Positions 53,727 through 62,643 of a DNA stretch of 64,000 bases are shown here, piece by piece (position 1 is the stretch's first letter; each line of letters begins with the position of its first letter). A program made the translations under genes and the position numbers. Source of the stretch: Roseovarius aestuarii (GTDB taxonomy: Bacteria; Pseudomonadota; Alphaproteobacteria; Rhodobacterales; Rhodobacteraceae); the NCBI GenBank assembly GCA_027214255.1, contig JAPWHL010000014.1:1-64000 (forward strand), written 5' to 3'. The notes beneath the pieces were generated by a model that was given only the letters and a program-made list of their open reading frames with translations, ran no database searches and was not told the DNA's origin.

Positions 53727-55673
53727 TTACAACAAGTCGGGTGGCGTCGCGTCGCGCGTCAGCTCGATTGTTACAGCGTCCAAAGCCTCGGTCGTCGTTT
53801 GTTTCTGCCCAAGACGGCGGACCGATACGGTGCGCTCTTCAATTTCGCGCAGACCACAGGCAAGGATCACCGGCACTTTACCGACCGAGTGTTCCCGAAC
53901 CTTGTAATTGATCTTTTCGTTGCGCGTGTCCGCTTCGGCGCGCACGCCAGCGGCTTGCAGGGTGCGCACAACCTCGTGCACATAGTCATCTGCCTCGGAA
54001 GTAATAGAGGCCACAACGACCTGACGCGGGGCCAGCCAGAAGGGCAGTTTGCCTGCGTGTTCTTCGATCAAAATACCGATGAACCGTTCGAAACTACCCA
54101 AAGTGGCGCGGTGCAGCATGACGGGGCGGTGTTTTGCACCATCCTGACCAATGTAGCTGGCATCCAGCCGCTCGGGCAGGACAAAATCCACCTGATGCGT
54201 GCCACATTGCCAATCCCGACCGATCGCGTCGGTCAGAACGAATTCCAGCTTGGGACCATAAAACGCGCCTTCACCGGGGTTCAACTCGGGTTCGATCCCC
54301 GCGGCGCGGGTGGCAGAGAGCAGGGCCGCTTCGGCCTTGTCCCATACTTCGTCGCTGCCCGCGCGCTTTTCGGGGCGGTCCGAGAATTTGACGCTGAAGT
54401 TCTCAAACCCTAGGTCGCGATACACCTCCGAGAGAAAGCGGATGAATTCGGCTGTTTCTGTCTCGATCTGATCTTCGCGGCAGAAAATGTGCCCATCGTC
54501 TTGCGTAAACCCACGCACGCGCATGATGCCATGCAAAGCGCCCGAAGGTTCATAGCGGTTACACGAGCCAAACTCGGCCATGCGCAATGGCAGGTCGCGA
54601 TAGGATTTCAGGCCTTGGTTGAAAATCTGAACATGGCACGGGCAGTTCATCGGCTTGAGGGCATTGACCGCCTTTTCGCGCGCGTGCTCTTCGTCGACTT
54701 CGACGATGAACATGTTTTCCTGATACTTTTCCCAATGTCCGCTATCGACCCACAATTGGCGGTCAACCACTTGCGGAGTGTTCACTTCGACATAGCCGCC
54801 TGCACGTTGCTGACGGCGCATATAGTCTTGCAGCAAAGTGTAGATCGTCCAACCGTTGGGGTGCCAGAATATTTGACCGCGGGCCTCTTCCTGCATGTGG
54901 AACAGGTCCATTTCGCGGCCGAGCTTGCGGTGGTCGCGCTTGGCGGCCTCTTCCAGCATGTTCAGATGCGCTTTCAGCTTTTCCTTGCCGGTAAAGGCAA
55001 CACCATAGATGCGTTGCAGCATCGGACGGGAGCTGTCTCCGCGCCAATAGGCGCCGGCCACGCTCATCAACTTGAACGCATCGCCGGGCAATTGGCCAGT
55101 GTGCTGCAGATGCGGACCACGGCACAGATCCTGCCATTCGCCATGCCAATACATGCGCAATGGTTCGTCGCCGGGAATGGCCTCGATCAGCTCGACCTTG
55201 AAGGGTTCGTTGCTGTCTTCATAGTGTTTGATGGCGCGGGCACGATCCCAGATTTCAGTGCGGACAGGATCGCGGGCGTTAATGATGTCCTTCATCTTCT
55301 TTTCGATCAGGCCCAGATCCTCGGGCGTAAACGGCTCCTTGCGATCGAAGTCGTAATACCAGCCATCCTTGATGACAGGACCGATGGTTACTTTGACATC
55401 GGGCCAGATGTCCTGCACCGCACGGGCCATGACATGCGCCAGATCGTGACGGATCAGTTCATTTGCCTGAGCTTCGTCGGCCATGGTGTGAATGGCGATT
55501 TGGGCATCGGCATGGATGGGCCATTGCAAATCCCAGTGCTGCCCGTCCACGGTGGCAGAAATGGCCTTTTTGCCAAGGGATTTTGAGATATCTGCCGCGA
55601 CTGCGCCGGGGGTGATTCCAGCCTCGTAGTCGCGTGCGTTGCCATCGGGAAAGGTCAGGGAGATTGGGGCCAT
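53727..55673 (-). CDS. thrS: Threonine-tRNA ligase
   Basis: This 648-aa class II synthetase has the TGS domain ([16 protein letters not shown]), the editing domain with [11 protein letters not shown], motif 2 around [26 protein letters not shown], and motif 3 and the anticodon domain at the C-terminus ([11 protein letters not shown]). The core zinc ligands are visible near [18 protein letters not shown] lies 10 bases upstream of the ATG. It is a single gene. Confidence 0.96.
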   Translation of the reverse strand: MAPISLTFPDGNARDYEAGITPGAVAADISKSLGKKAISATVDGQHWDLQWPIHADAQIAIHTMADEAQANELIRHDLAHVMARAVQDIWPDVKVTIGPVIKDGWYYDFDRKEPFTPEDLGLIEKKMKDIINARDPVRTEIWDRARAIKHYEDSNEPFKVELIEAIPGDEPLRMYWHGEWQDLCRGPHLQHTGQLPGDAFKLMSVAGAYWRGDSSRPMLQRIYGVAFTGKEKLKAHLNMLEEAAKRDHRKLGREMDLFHMQEEARGQIFWHPNGWTIYTLLQDYMRRQQRAGGYVEVNTPQVVDRQLWVDSGHWEKYQENMFIVEVDEEHAREKAVNALKPMNCPCHVQIFNQGLKSYRDLPLRMAEFGSCNRYEPSGALHGIMRVRGFTQDDGHIFCREDQIETETAEFIRFLSEVYRDLGFENFSVKFSDRPEKRAGSDEVWDKAEAALLSATRAAGIEPELNPGEGAFYGPKLEFVLTDAIGRDWQCGTHQVDFVLPERLDASYIGQDGAKHRPVMLHRATLGSFERFIGILIEEHAGKLPFWLAPRQVVVASITSEADDYVHEVVRTLQAAGVRAEADTRNEKINYKVREHSVGKVPVILACGLREIEERTVSVRRLGQKQTTTEALDAVTIELTRDATPPDLL

Positions 55674-55826
55674 GTTCGGCGCTCCTCGTCAGTTTGGCGC
55701 CTACGCGTGCGCCCGGTTGCGGGTTATGGGAGGTTCGTATGACCCTGCTGGAGCGGTGTGTCAAGGCGGGGTCTTGCAAACCGGTCAAAGCTGGGGGAAC
55801 GTGGCGATCTGACAAAGGGCAGGGCA

Positions 55827-56591
55827 ATGACTGACACATCTATCGACACATTGGACACAGCCACCGGGCGGCGCATAGCGTATCGGCGCACAAAAGGCAC
55901 GGGGCCGGGAATCGTGTTTCTGGGCGGTTTCCGCTCGGACATGGAGGGGACCAAGGCCGTGCATCTGGAACAAGCCGCCCAGCAACAGGGCCGCGCCTTT
56001 GTGCGGTTTGACTATTCCGGCCACGGTGCGTCGTCAGGCACGTTTGAAGAAGGATGCATCGGGGACTGGGCTGAAGATGCGATGGCCGTCATCAGCAGTT
56101 TGACACAGGGGCCGCAGATATTAGTCGGTTCATCCATGGGGGGCTGGATATCGTTATTGGTGGCGCGCGCCATGCCCGAACGCGTTGCGGGGCTGGTCAT
56201 GATTGCCGCCGCGCCGGATTTTACCGAAGACAGCATGTGGGCAAGTTTTGACGAGGCTCAACGCGCGCAATTGATGGAAGACGGGCGGGTTTTGCTGCCC
56301 AGCGACTATGGTGATCCATATCCCATCACCCGGCATCTGATCGAGGAAGGGCGTAACAACCTTGTGCTACGCGATCCGCTGCATTTTCCGTTTCCCGTTC
56401 GATTTCTGCAAGGGAGCGCGGATAAAGACGTTGATAAGTCGGTTTCAATATCACTTTTGGAACATGTTTGCGGTCCGGATATTCGCCTGTGCGTGGTCAA
56501 AGATGCCGATCATCGCTTTTCCGATCCGGATTGTTTGACCCTGATCACGGATGCGATCGACGAGGTGACGGCGCGCGCTAGCGTGAACTGA
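55827..56591 (+). CDS. Alpha/beta hydrolase (ABHD10-like)
   Basis: This 254-aa serine hydrolase has the oxyanion HG-type start VFLGGFRSDMEGTKA, FVRFDYSGHG, the nucleophile elbow G101-S-S103-M-G105, and the catalytic His in KDADHRF. It is similar in plan to acyl-glucuronide/depalmitoylase-type ABHD10 proteins, but the substrate is unknown. The ATG at 55827 follows AGGG; an in-frame start at 55758 is less likely. Its stop overlaps the next gene as TGATG. Confidence 0.82.
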   Translation: MTDTSIDTLDTATGRRIAYRRTKGTGPGIVFLGGFRSDMEGTKAVHLEQAAQQQGRAFVRFDYSGHGASSGTFEEGCIGDWAEDAMAVISSLTQGPQILVGSSMGGWISLLVARAMPERVAGLVMIAAAPDFTEDSMWASFDEAQRAQLMEDGRVLLPSDYGDPYPITRHLIEEGRNNLVLRDPLHFPFPVRFLQGSADKDVDKSVSISLLEHVCGPDIRLCVVKDADHRFSDPDCLTLITDAIDEVTARASVN

Positions 56592-57241
56592 TGCGCAAAC
56601 CTGCCAGCATGCGAGGTTTGGAAAATTTGGGGCGCGTGCGCCTGAGCCGTCATTTTTACATGCGCGATTTTCTGCATTCCGAGATCGGAAATCTCTATGG
56701 TATTGCCAACATTCCCGAATACCCTGATATCGCAATCGAAAACGGTCGCCAACTGTGTCGTACCCTGTTGGATCCGTTGGAGGAGACATTCGGCCGGATC
56801 GCTATTCGTTCGGCCTATCGTAGCCCCGCGTTGAACAGGTTTGGGAATGACAACGGTCTGAACTGCGCGCGCAATTCGGCGAATTTTGGCTCGCATATCT
56901 GGGACATGGGCGACGCGAGTGAACAAGGCGCATGTGCCAGTATCGCGATCCCTTGGTTTGCGGATCAATACGATCAAGGGCGCGATTGGCGGGACTTGGC
57001 GTGGTGGTTGCATGATCACCTTCCTTATTCGGAAATGTATTTTTTCCCAAAGCTTTGCGCTCTGAACCTAACGTGGAGGGTGAAGCCGAAGCGCACGATC
57101 TCTAGCTATGTTTCACCCAAGGGGATGTTGCTGGCCGCAGGCGCAGAACCTGCTGAAAAAATAGCGGACCGCCGCGCGCGCTATGCGGATTTTCCTAGAT
57201 TTAGAGGTATCGAATACCCAGATGCGCAGATGGGCGGTTGA
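56591..57241 (+). CDS. Hypothetical protein with M15-peptidase-like features
   Basis: This 216-aa protein is not confidently recognised. IRSAYRSPALN followed by GSHIWDMGD (H102, D105/D108) and a later WWLHDHLP (H141, H143) resemble the zinc-binding layout of M15 (D-Ala-D-Ala carboxypeptidase/VanX-like) domains. No signal peptide is seen, so a phage-like or cytoplasmic role is as likely as cell-wall cleavage. It is coupled to the alpha/beta hydrolase gene by a 1-nt overlap. Confidence 0.65.
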   Translation: MRKPASMRGLENLGRVRLSRHFYMRDFLHSEIGNLYGIANIPEYPDIAIENGRQLCRTLLDPLEETFGRIAIRSAYRSPALNRFGNDNGLNCARNSANFGSHIWDMGDASEQGACASIAIPWFADQYDQGRDWRDLAWWLHDHLPYSEMYFFPKLCALNLTWRVKPKRTISSYVSPKGMLLAAGAEPAEKIADRRARYADFPRFRGIEYPDAQMGG

Positions 57242-57302
57242 CCCGGCTGGGTTCTGTGCCAATGTGCGCGCAGACCGGGATTTGAGACAAGGGTAGAGTG
57301 TG

Positions 57303-58013
57303 ATGAAAGAACCGTTGGTTCTGTTGCCGGGAATGATGTGCGATGCGCGGGTATTCGGCCCGCAATTGGCCGCGTTCAGCCCCGACAACGCCGTCACTAT
57401 CGCTCCGATCACAATGGGGGACCGCGTCGAGGAAATCGCCTCAAACCTGTTGGATGTTCTGCCGCGTAAATTTGCGCTGGCTGGTATGGCCTTGGGGGCC
57501 AATGTTGCGATGGAATTGCTGCGCCGTGCGCCCGACCGCGTTTGCCGGATCGCGTTGATGGACACCAATGCTTTTGCCGAAACACCGCAATCCGCTGCCG
57601 ATCTTGAACCGCTCATTATCAAGCTGAGGGCCGGAAATCTGGCCGGGTTCGTGGATGGTATGCTGCCGTCAACGCATTTGGCGCCGGGCCCGATGCGCGC
57701 GCAGGTGATGGAACTGGTGCATGACATGGCCGATCATCTCGGCGCTGACGTTATCATTAAACAGGCGCGTGCGATGCAGCGGCGGCGCGACTATCAAGCG
57801 GTGTTGCGGCGCTGTAAGATGCCAGCGCTGGTGCTGTGCGGCGCGCATGACGGTGCCACCCCGATCAAGCGGCACAGTTTTCTGGCAGACCTTATTCCCT
57901 ATGCCCAGCTGAGCGTGATCGAGGGGGCAGGGCACCTTCCCACGCTGGAGCAACCTGACAGAACCACAGAGGCTTTGCGCGCGTGGATGAAGCAGCCGTT
58001 GGTCTTACAGTAA
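57303..58013 (+). CDS. Alpha/beta hydrolase fold protein lacking the nucleophile serine
   Basis: This 236-aa protein has the alpha/beta hydrolase plan with LVLLPGMMCDARVF, an elbow, ALVLCGAHDGATP and the GAGHLPTLEQP His. At the elbow the usual G-x-S-x-G reads G61-M-A63-L-G65, so the catalytic serine is alanine. It may be a non-enzymatic binding or regulatory protein, or be losing function. GTG at 57300 or ATG at 57303 can start it. It is followed by a bidirectional terminator. Confidence 0.75.
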   Translation: MKEPLVLLPGMMCDARVFGPQLAAFSPDNAVTIAPITMGDRVEEIASNLLDVLPRKFALAGMALGANVAMELLRRAPDRVCRIALMDTNAFAETPQSAADLEPLIIKLRAGNLAGFVDGMLPSTHLAPGPMRAQVMELVHDMADHLGADVIIKQARAMQRRRDYQAVLRRCKMPALVLCGAHDGATPIKRHSFLADLIPYAQLSVIEGAGHLPTLEQPDRTTEALRAWMKQPLVLQ

Positions 58014-58043
58014 CAAAAAACGCGCCACCTAGGGCGCGTTTTT
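58012..58043. terminator. Bidirectional terminator between the hydrolase and phaZ
   Basis: CGCGCC (58021-58026) and GGCGCG (58033-58038) form the stem, flanked by AAAAAA on the left and TTTTT on the right, so it serves both convergent genes. Confidence 0.85.
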
Positions 58044-58070
58044 AACCTTATCGATAACAGGTGCGCGGTG

Positions 58071-59381
58071 TCAGGCGGCTGCGTTTTTGTTCGCAGCCTT
58101 GGCAACCGTTGGCTTTGTCTTGGGTTTGGCGGCGGGCTTGGCTTTGACCGGTGCGCTGTGGGCATCGATGAATTCCAACACCAAAGGCCGGATATTGTTG
58201 CGCCAGCTGCGCCCGGCAAAAATACCGTAATGCCCTGCGTCAGGTTCCAGATGGCTGGCCTTTTTGCTGTCAGGCAGGCCGGTGCACAGATCCAAAGCTG
58301 CAACGCATTGACCGGGGGCCGAGATGTCGTCCTTGCCGCCTTCGACCGTTTTTACGGCGACGCTGGTAATTTTGCCCATGTCGATCTTGTGCCCGGCAAC
58401 GGTAAACTCATTCTTTGCAACTTCCAAACCTTTGAAAATGCGTTCGACCGTGGACAGATAGAATTCGGCGGGCATGTCCATCACGGCCAAGTATTCATCG
58501 TAGAACCGGTTATGGCGATCATTTTCGCTGGCTTCGCCACGTGCGACGCGCCCGATCTGGTCGCGAAACGCCGTCATGTGGGTTTCTGAGTTCATCGAAA
58601 TAAACGACGCCAGTTGCAGTAGCCCCGGATAGACCATGCGCCCCACGCCTTTGTATTTGAACCCGACGCGTTGGATCATTGTTTGTTCCAATTGGCCCAT
58701 TGTAACGCGACGTCCAAAATCAGTGACTTCGGTCGGGCTGGCATCGGGATCAATCGGTCCGCCGATCAGGGTCAGCGAGCGGGGCTGCGCATCGGGATCC
58801 TGTTCCGCCAGATAGGCCGTCGCGGCCAAGGTCAGCGGAGCGGGCTGACAGACGGCGATGACATGGGTGTCGGGGCCCATTTCGCGCATGAAGTCAACCA
58901 GATACAGGGTATAGTCCTCGACGTCGAATTTGCCTTCGCTGACCGGAATGTCGCGGGCATTGTGCCAGTCGGTAACGTAGACTTCGCAATCAACCAGCAG
59001 GCTTTTGACAGTTGAGCGCAGTAGGGTGGCATAGTGGCCGGACATCGGGGCCACCAACATCACGCGCCGTTTCATCGGCTTGCGGCCTGGGACGGCGAAA
59101 TGGATCAGGTCACCAAAGGGGCGTTCAACCACTTTTTCAACGCTGACCAAATGGTCTTTGCCGTCTTCGCAGGTGAAGGTGTTGATGCCCCAATCGGGTT
59201 TCGTGACCATGCGCTCGAATGTGCGTTCTGTTACTTCGCCCCATGCCGACATCCATTGAAAAGCAGGGTTTGGCGTCATGCTAAACATCGGATAGGATGC
59301 GAAACTAAGAGCAGTGGCGCCCATCCATTGATTGGCGTTCCGGAGGGCTTCCATCATGTCGTAGGTGGCCATATAGCGCAT
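58071..59381 (-). CDS. phaZ: Intracellular polyhydroxyalkanoate depolymerase
   Basis: This 436-aa protein has the PhaZ core with VMLVAPMSGHYATLLRSTVKSL, the lipase-box-like VCQPAPLTL (Cys nucleophile) and VEGGKDDISAPGQC, and a C-terminal Ala/Lys-rich tail (AKPAAKPKTKPT) as in many roseobacters. It degrades stored PHB granules. GGAGA lies 5 bases before the ATG. It is divergent from phaC, sharing a 109-bp control region with a CTGC-N3-GCAG site. Confidence 0.92.
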   Translation of the reverse strand: MRYMATYDMMEALRNANQWMGATALSFASYPMFSMTPNPAFQWMSAWGEVTERTFERMVTKPDWGINTFTCEDGKDHLVSVEKVVERPFGDLIHFAVPGRKPMKRRVMLVAPMSGHYATLLRSTVKSLLVDCEVYVTDWHNARDIPVSEGKFDVEDYTLYLVDFMREMGPDTHVIAVCQPAPLTLAATAYLAEQDPDAQPRSLTLIGGPIDPDASPTEVTDFGRRVTMGQLEQTMIQRVGFKYKGVGRMVYPGLLQLASFISMNSETHMTAFRDQIGRVARGEASENDRHNRFYDEYLAVMDMPAEFYLSTVERIFKGLEVAKNEFTVAGHKIDMGKITSVAVKTVEGGKDDISAPGQCVAALDLCTGLPDSKKASHLEPDAGHYGIFAGRSWRNNIRPLVLEFIDAHSAPVKAKPAAKPKTKPTVAKAANKNAAA

Positions 59382-59455
59382 AAGTGTCTCCAGTTTGGGC
59401 GCGGGGCCCGTGGTTCATTCGCCGCAGTGCCCCTCCCGACACGCACAACATAATG

Positions 59456-59466
59456 CTGCATAGCAG
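59456..59466. promoter_or_regulatory. Likely PhaR site between phaZ and phaC
   Basis: CTGC-ATA-GCAG is a perfect CTGC-N3-GCAG dyad, matching the PhaR site described in Paracoccus. It lies 24 bp upstream of the phaC start and 74 bp from phaZ. Confidence 0.55.
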
Positions 59467-59490
59467 AAACTGTAGGGGGAAAATGTTAAG

Positions 59491-61329
59491 ATGGCAACGG
59501 ATCAGGAGACAGACACACATTCGCGTGATGAAAATCGCACGGAGGCGTTGGACAAGATGGCGGCCAATCTGGCCCGCGTCGAGGAACTGTCCCAGCGTCT
59601 GGTGCAGGCGCTGTCTTCCAAGAATCCTGCCAATCCTACGTTAAACGGCCCGTCTCAGGATTTGTTTGCCAAGGCCGCAACATCGCTGTGGGCCGAGGCT
59701 GTGGAAAATCCGGGACGGATGTATGAAAGCCAGCTGGAGTATTGGGGGAAATCGGTCCGCCATTTCATGGACGCACAGCAAATGTTATTGTCTGGCGCGG
59801 CCAGTGCGGATGACGCGCCCTCAAAGGACGAATCCGAGCAGACCTTGACGGACAAACGCTTTTCCAACCCGATGTGGTCGACGCACCCCTATTTCAGCTA
59901 CATCCGCCAGCAGTATCAACTGAACGCTGATGCCATCGCACAGGCGGTGGCCGAGGTGGATGACCTGGAGCCAAAAGAACAGCGCCGCCTGCGTTATTTT
60001 TCCCAACAGATCATCGATATGATGTGCCCCACCAATTTTCTGGGCACCAATCCAGACGCGCTTGAGCGAGCGGTGGAAACCGAAGGGGAGTCACTGGTCA
60101 AGGGGCTGGAGAATCTGGTGTCTGACCTTGAGGCAAACAATGGCGAGTTAATCGTACGATTGGCCGATGAGGCGGCATTTGAGCTGGGCAAAAACATCGC
60201 CACCTCACCCGGGGAGGTGGTCTTTCGCAATCGCATCATGGAATTGATCCAATATGCGCCAGTCACGGAACAGGTCCATGCGATCCCGCTGATCATCTTT
60301 CCGCCTTGGATCAACAAATTTTATATTCTGGACCTCAAGGCGCAAAACAGCCTGATTAAATGGATCACCGAACAGGGCTATACCCTGTTTGTCGTTTCAT
60401 GGCTGAACCCTGATGTCAGCCATGCCGAAATTGGCATGGAGGATTACATCGAAGAGGGATATCTGACGGCCTTCAAGGAAGTGAAGGCAATCACGAAGCA
60501 AAAGCAGGTCAACGCGATCGGGTATTGCATCGCGGGCACCACCTTGTGCCTGACGCTGGCATTGATGAAGGCGCGGGGCGATAAATCGGTTAAGTCGGCC
60601 ACCTTGTTTACGGCGCTTACCGATTTTTCCGAGCAGGGCGAATTTACGCCGTTTCTTCAGGACGACTTTATCGACGGGATCGAGGTCGAGGTCGCACAGC
60701 AGGGGATCTTGCGGTCCTTCATTATGGGACGCACGATGAGCTTCCTGCGTTCGAATGATCTGATCTATACGCCGGCGATCCGCAGTTACATGATGGGGGA
60801 ATCCCCGCCAGCCTTTGATCTGCTTTATTGGAATGGCGACGGGGCCAACCTGCCGGGGCGTATGGCCATGCAATACCTGCGCGGGCTGTGTCAGAAAAAC
60901 GCCTTTGCCGAAGACGGGTTTGAGCTGTTGGGCACGCGGTTGCATCTGTCGGATGTGGATGTCCCGCTCATGGCGATCACCTGTGAAACCGATCACATTG
61001 CGGCCTGGAAGGATTGCTATCGCGGAGTACAGCAAATGGGCAGCAAGGACCGTACCTTTGTGGTGTCCCAGTCGGGCCATATTGCAGGCATCGTGAATCC
61101 GCCCAGCAAAAAGAAATACGACCATTATACCAACGATGATCTGGACGTATCGCCCGATGATTGGATGGCCGCAGCGACCCGTCACGAAGGCAGTTGGTGG
61201 CCTCGGTGGGAGGCATGGCTGTCCAAAAAATCGGGCAAGAAAATCACCGCGCGCCAGCCGGGTGATTCGTCCCACCCTTCGCTTGCGCCGGCCCCGGGAA
61301 CCTATGTGCGTGTCAAGGCCAGCCGCTAA
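59491..61329 (+). CDS. phaC: Class I polyhydroxyalkanoate synthase
   Basis: This 612-aa enzyme polymerises (R)-3-hydroxyacyl-CoA into PHA granules. It has the lipase-like box GYCIAG with catalytic C346, the conserved PPWINKFYILDL, an Asp in the later ITCETDHIAAW and the His in SQSGHIAGIVNPP. Length and order fit class I PhaC. The N-terminal 100 residues are polar and variable as usual. Its stop codon lies inside the following terminator. Confidence 0.95.
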   Translation: MATDQETDTHSRDENRTEALDKMAANLARVEELSQRLVQALSSKNPANPTLNGPSQDLFAKAATSLWAEAVENPGRMYESQLEYWGKSVRHFMDAQQMLLSGAASADDAPSKDESEQTLTDKRFSNPMWSTHPYFSYIRQQYQLNADAIAQAVAEVDDLEPKEQRRLRYFSQQIIDMMCPTNFLGTNPDALERAVETEGESLVKGLENLVSDLEANNGELIVRLADEAAFELGKNIATSPGEVVFRNRIMELIQYAPVTEQVHAIPLIIFPPWINKFYILDLKAQNSLIKWITEQGYTLFVVSWLNPDVSHAEIGMEDYIEEGYLTAFKEVKAITKQKQVNAIGYCIAGTTLCLTLALMKARGDKSVKSATLFTALTDFSEQGEFTPFLQDDFIDGIEVEVAQQGILRSFIMGRTMSFLRSNDLIYTPAIRSYMMGESPPAFDLLYWNGDGANLPGRMAMQYLRGLCQKNAFAEDGFELLGTRLHLSDVDVPLMAITCETDHIAAWKDCYRGVQQMGSKDRTFVVSQSGHIAGIVNPPSKKKYDHYTNDDLDVSPDDWMAAATRHEGSWWPRWEAWLSKKSGKKITARQPGDSSHPSLAPAPGTYVRVKASR

Positions 61330-61342
61330 CCGGCTGGTTTTT
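61319..61342 (+). terminator. Terminator overlapping the phaC stop codon
   Basis: CCAGCCG (61319-61325) and CGGCTGG (61331-61337) form a perfect 7-bp stem around CTAAC, followed by TTTTT. The phaC stop (61327-61329) lies in the loop, so translating ribosomes would cover it. Confidence 0.75.
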
Positions 61343-61363
61343 CACAAGCTTCGCGTTTTTATG

Positions 61364-61374
61364 CTGCGGTGCAG
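61364..61374. promoter_or_regulatory. PhaR site 1 upstream of phaP
   Basis: CTGC-GGT-GCAG matches the PhaR consensus CTGC-N3-GCAG. It lies just upstream of the proposed -35 element of phaP. Confidence 0.65.
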
Positions 61375-61382
61375 AAAAAAAC

Positions 61383-61411
61383 TTGAAATGCTGCGGCGCA
61401 GCATGCATATT
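61383..61411 (+). promoter_or_regulatory. Candidate sigma-70 promoter of phaP
   Basis: TTGAAA (61383-61388) and CATATT (61406-61411) are separated by 17 bp. The second PhaR site lies in the spacer, so a bound repressor would block RNA polymerase. Confidence 0.5.
61391..61401. promoter_or_regulatory. PhaR site 2 inside the phaP promoter
   Basis: CTGC-GGC-GCAG matches the PhaR consensus and lies 27 bp from site 1, between the proposed -35 and -10 elements. Confidence 0.65.
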
Positions 61412-61482
61412 GATCTCAACCGCAGACGACCGCGGACGCCCCTCCGGTGGCATTCGCCCCGGTCAGACAAAGGAAATGATCA

Positions 61483-61926
61483 ATGACCAAAGCAACAGAT
61501 ATGAACGCCGCAATGAAAGACATCATGGGCGCATTCCCGATCGACACAAAAGGCATGGAAGACGCTTTTAAAAATCAGGCCGCCCTCAGCGAAAAACTGT
61601 CCGGTGTTGCACTGAGCGCCGCTGAAAAATCGGCTGAAATTTCCAGCGCATGGACCAAATCGACACTGGCAAAAATGTCGGATATGGCCAAAGCTAAAGC
61701 CGAGCCAGCCGATTATGCCAAAGCGATGACTGATTTCGCATCGGCCAACGCAGAAGTTGCTGCCGAAAACATGGCGGCCTTCGCAGAAGTCGCGAAGAAA
61801 GTACAAATGGACACAGTCGAACTGATGATGTCGGCAGGCAAAGACCTGCAGGACGATGCCGCCAAGGCCGTCAAGAAAGCAACAGACGACGTGACCGCCG
61901 CCGCCAAGAAGGCGACATCCAAATAA
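61483..61926 (+). CDS. phaP: Phasin family protein
   Basis: This 147-aa amphipathic helical protein has the Phasin_2 character: ALSEKLSGVALSAAEKSAEISSAW, FASANAEVAAENMAAFAEVAKKVQMDTVELM, and a Lys/Ala-rich tail. It coats PHA granules. AAGGAA lies 7 bases upstream. It sits between phaC and phaR, with PhaR sites in its promoter and a terminator behind it. Confidence 0.9.
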   Translation: MTKATDMNAAMKDIMGAFPIDTKGMEDAFKNQAALSEKLSGVALSAAEKSAEISSAWTKSTLAKMSDMAKAKAEPADYAKAMTDFASANAEVAAENMAAFAEVAKKVQMDTVELMMSAGKDLQDDAAKAVKKATDDVTAAAKKATSK

Positions 61927-61977
61927 GCGAGCAGGATTTGCACACTCACTCCTCCCAGTGACGGGTGCACATCTACG

Positions 61978-62010
61978 GGGCGGGCCTTTGCGGGCTCGCC
62001 CTTTCTTTTT
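61978..62010 (+). terminator. Intrinsic terminator of phaP
   Basis: GGGCGGGCC (61978-61986) and GGCTCGCCC (61993-62001) form a 9-bp stem with one G-T wobble, followed by the T-rich tract CTTTCTTTTT. Confidence 0.8.
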
Positions 62011-62034
62011 GCTGCGGATGCGATTAGGCTTTTC

Positions 62035-62046
62035 TGCAGTGCTGCA
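62035..62046. promoter_or_regulatory. PhaR-like sequence upstream of phaR
   Basis: TGCAGTGCTGCA is an imperfect palindrome rich in TGC/GCA half-sites, 18 bp before the phaR start. It could allow autoregulation, but it does not match CTGC-N3-GCAG exactly. Confidence 0.35.
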
Positions 62047-62064
62047 TTTCGGGGAGGAACGTCC

Positions 62065-62637
62065 GTGGCTGATACCCAAAAACCGTTGCTGATTAAACGT
62101 TACGCCAGCCGTCGTCTCTATAATACCGAAACGTCGGATTACGTGACGCTGGATGACATTTCGAACTTCATTCGCGAAGGCCGCGAGGTGCAGATTATTG
62201 ACCTGAAATCGGGCGATGACTTGACCCGGCAATATTTGCTGCAAATCATCGCTGAACACGAAAGCCGCGGTGAAAACGTACTTCCCACGACCGTCTTGAA
62301 CGATCTGGTGCGCAGTTACACCACGCAGGCCACCAGCGTCGTCCCCGAGTTCCTCGCGGCCAGTTTTGAAATGCTGCGTGACGGGCAGTCCAAGCTGCTG
62401 AACAATATGACCAAGGCCAATCCCATGTCCGCCATGCCGGGAATGGAGGCCATGCGCGCCCAGCAAGAAGCCTTTATGAAGGCTATGACCAGCGGCATTG
62501 GCACCCTGGGCACAGGAATTGGGGGCACGGCGCCTGACATGGATGAGCCCAAACCTGAGGACAAGGACGATAATCTGGACGAGATCAAAGCCCAATTGGC
62601 CGATCTTCAGCGCAAGCTGTCCAAACTGGGTAAGTAA
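62065..62637 (+). CDS. phaR: Polyhydroxyalkanoate synthesis repressor PhaR
   Basis: This 190-aa regulator has the PHB accumulation DNA-binding domain (IKRYASRRLYNTETSDYVTLDDISNFIREG, residues about 10-40) and the granule-associated regulatory domain (IIDLKSGDDLTRQYLLQIIAEHE). PhaR senses PHA granules and represses phaP. The start is GTG at 62065 with GGGGAGG 8 bases upstream. It is followed after 6 bp by a LysR gene on the same strand. Confidence 0.93.
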   Translation: MADTQKPLLIKRYASRRLYNTETSDYVTLDDISNFIREGREVQIIDLKSGDDLTRQYLLQIIAEHESRGENVLPTTVLNDLVRSYTTQATSVVPEFLAASFEMLRDGQSKLLNNMTKANPMSAMPGMEAMRAQQEAFMKAMTSGIGTLGTGIGGTAPDMDEPKPEDKDDNLDEIKAQLADLQRKLSKLGK

Positions 62638-62643
62638 CCCTCG

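Noticed and set aside
54489-55586. 365-codon plus-strand open frame
   Set aside because: It is antisense to thrS and shows no motifs.
61480-62595. 371-codon minus-strand open frame
   Set aside because: It runs opposite both phaP and phaR and across their terminator and promoter, so it is not a real gene.
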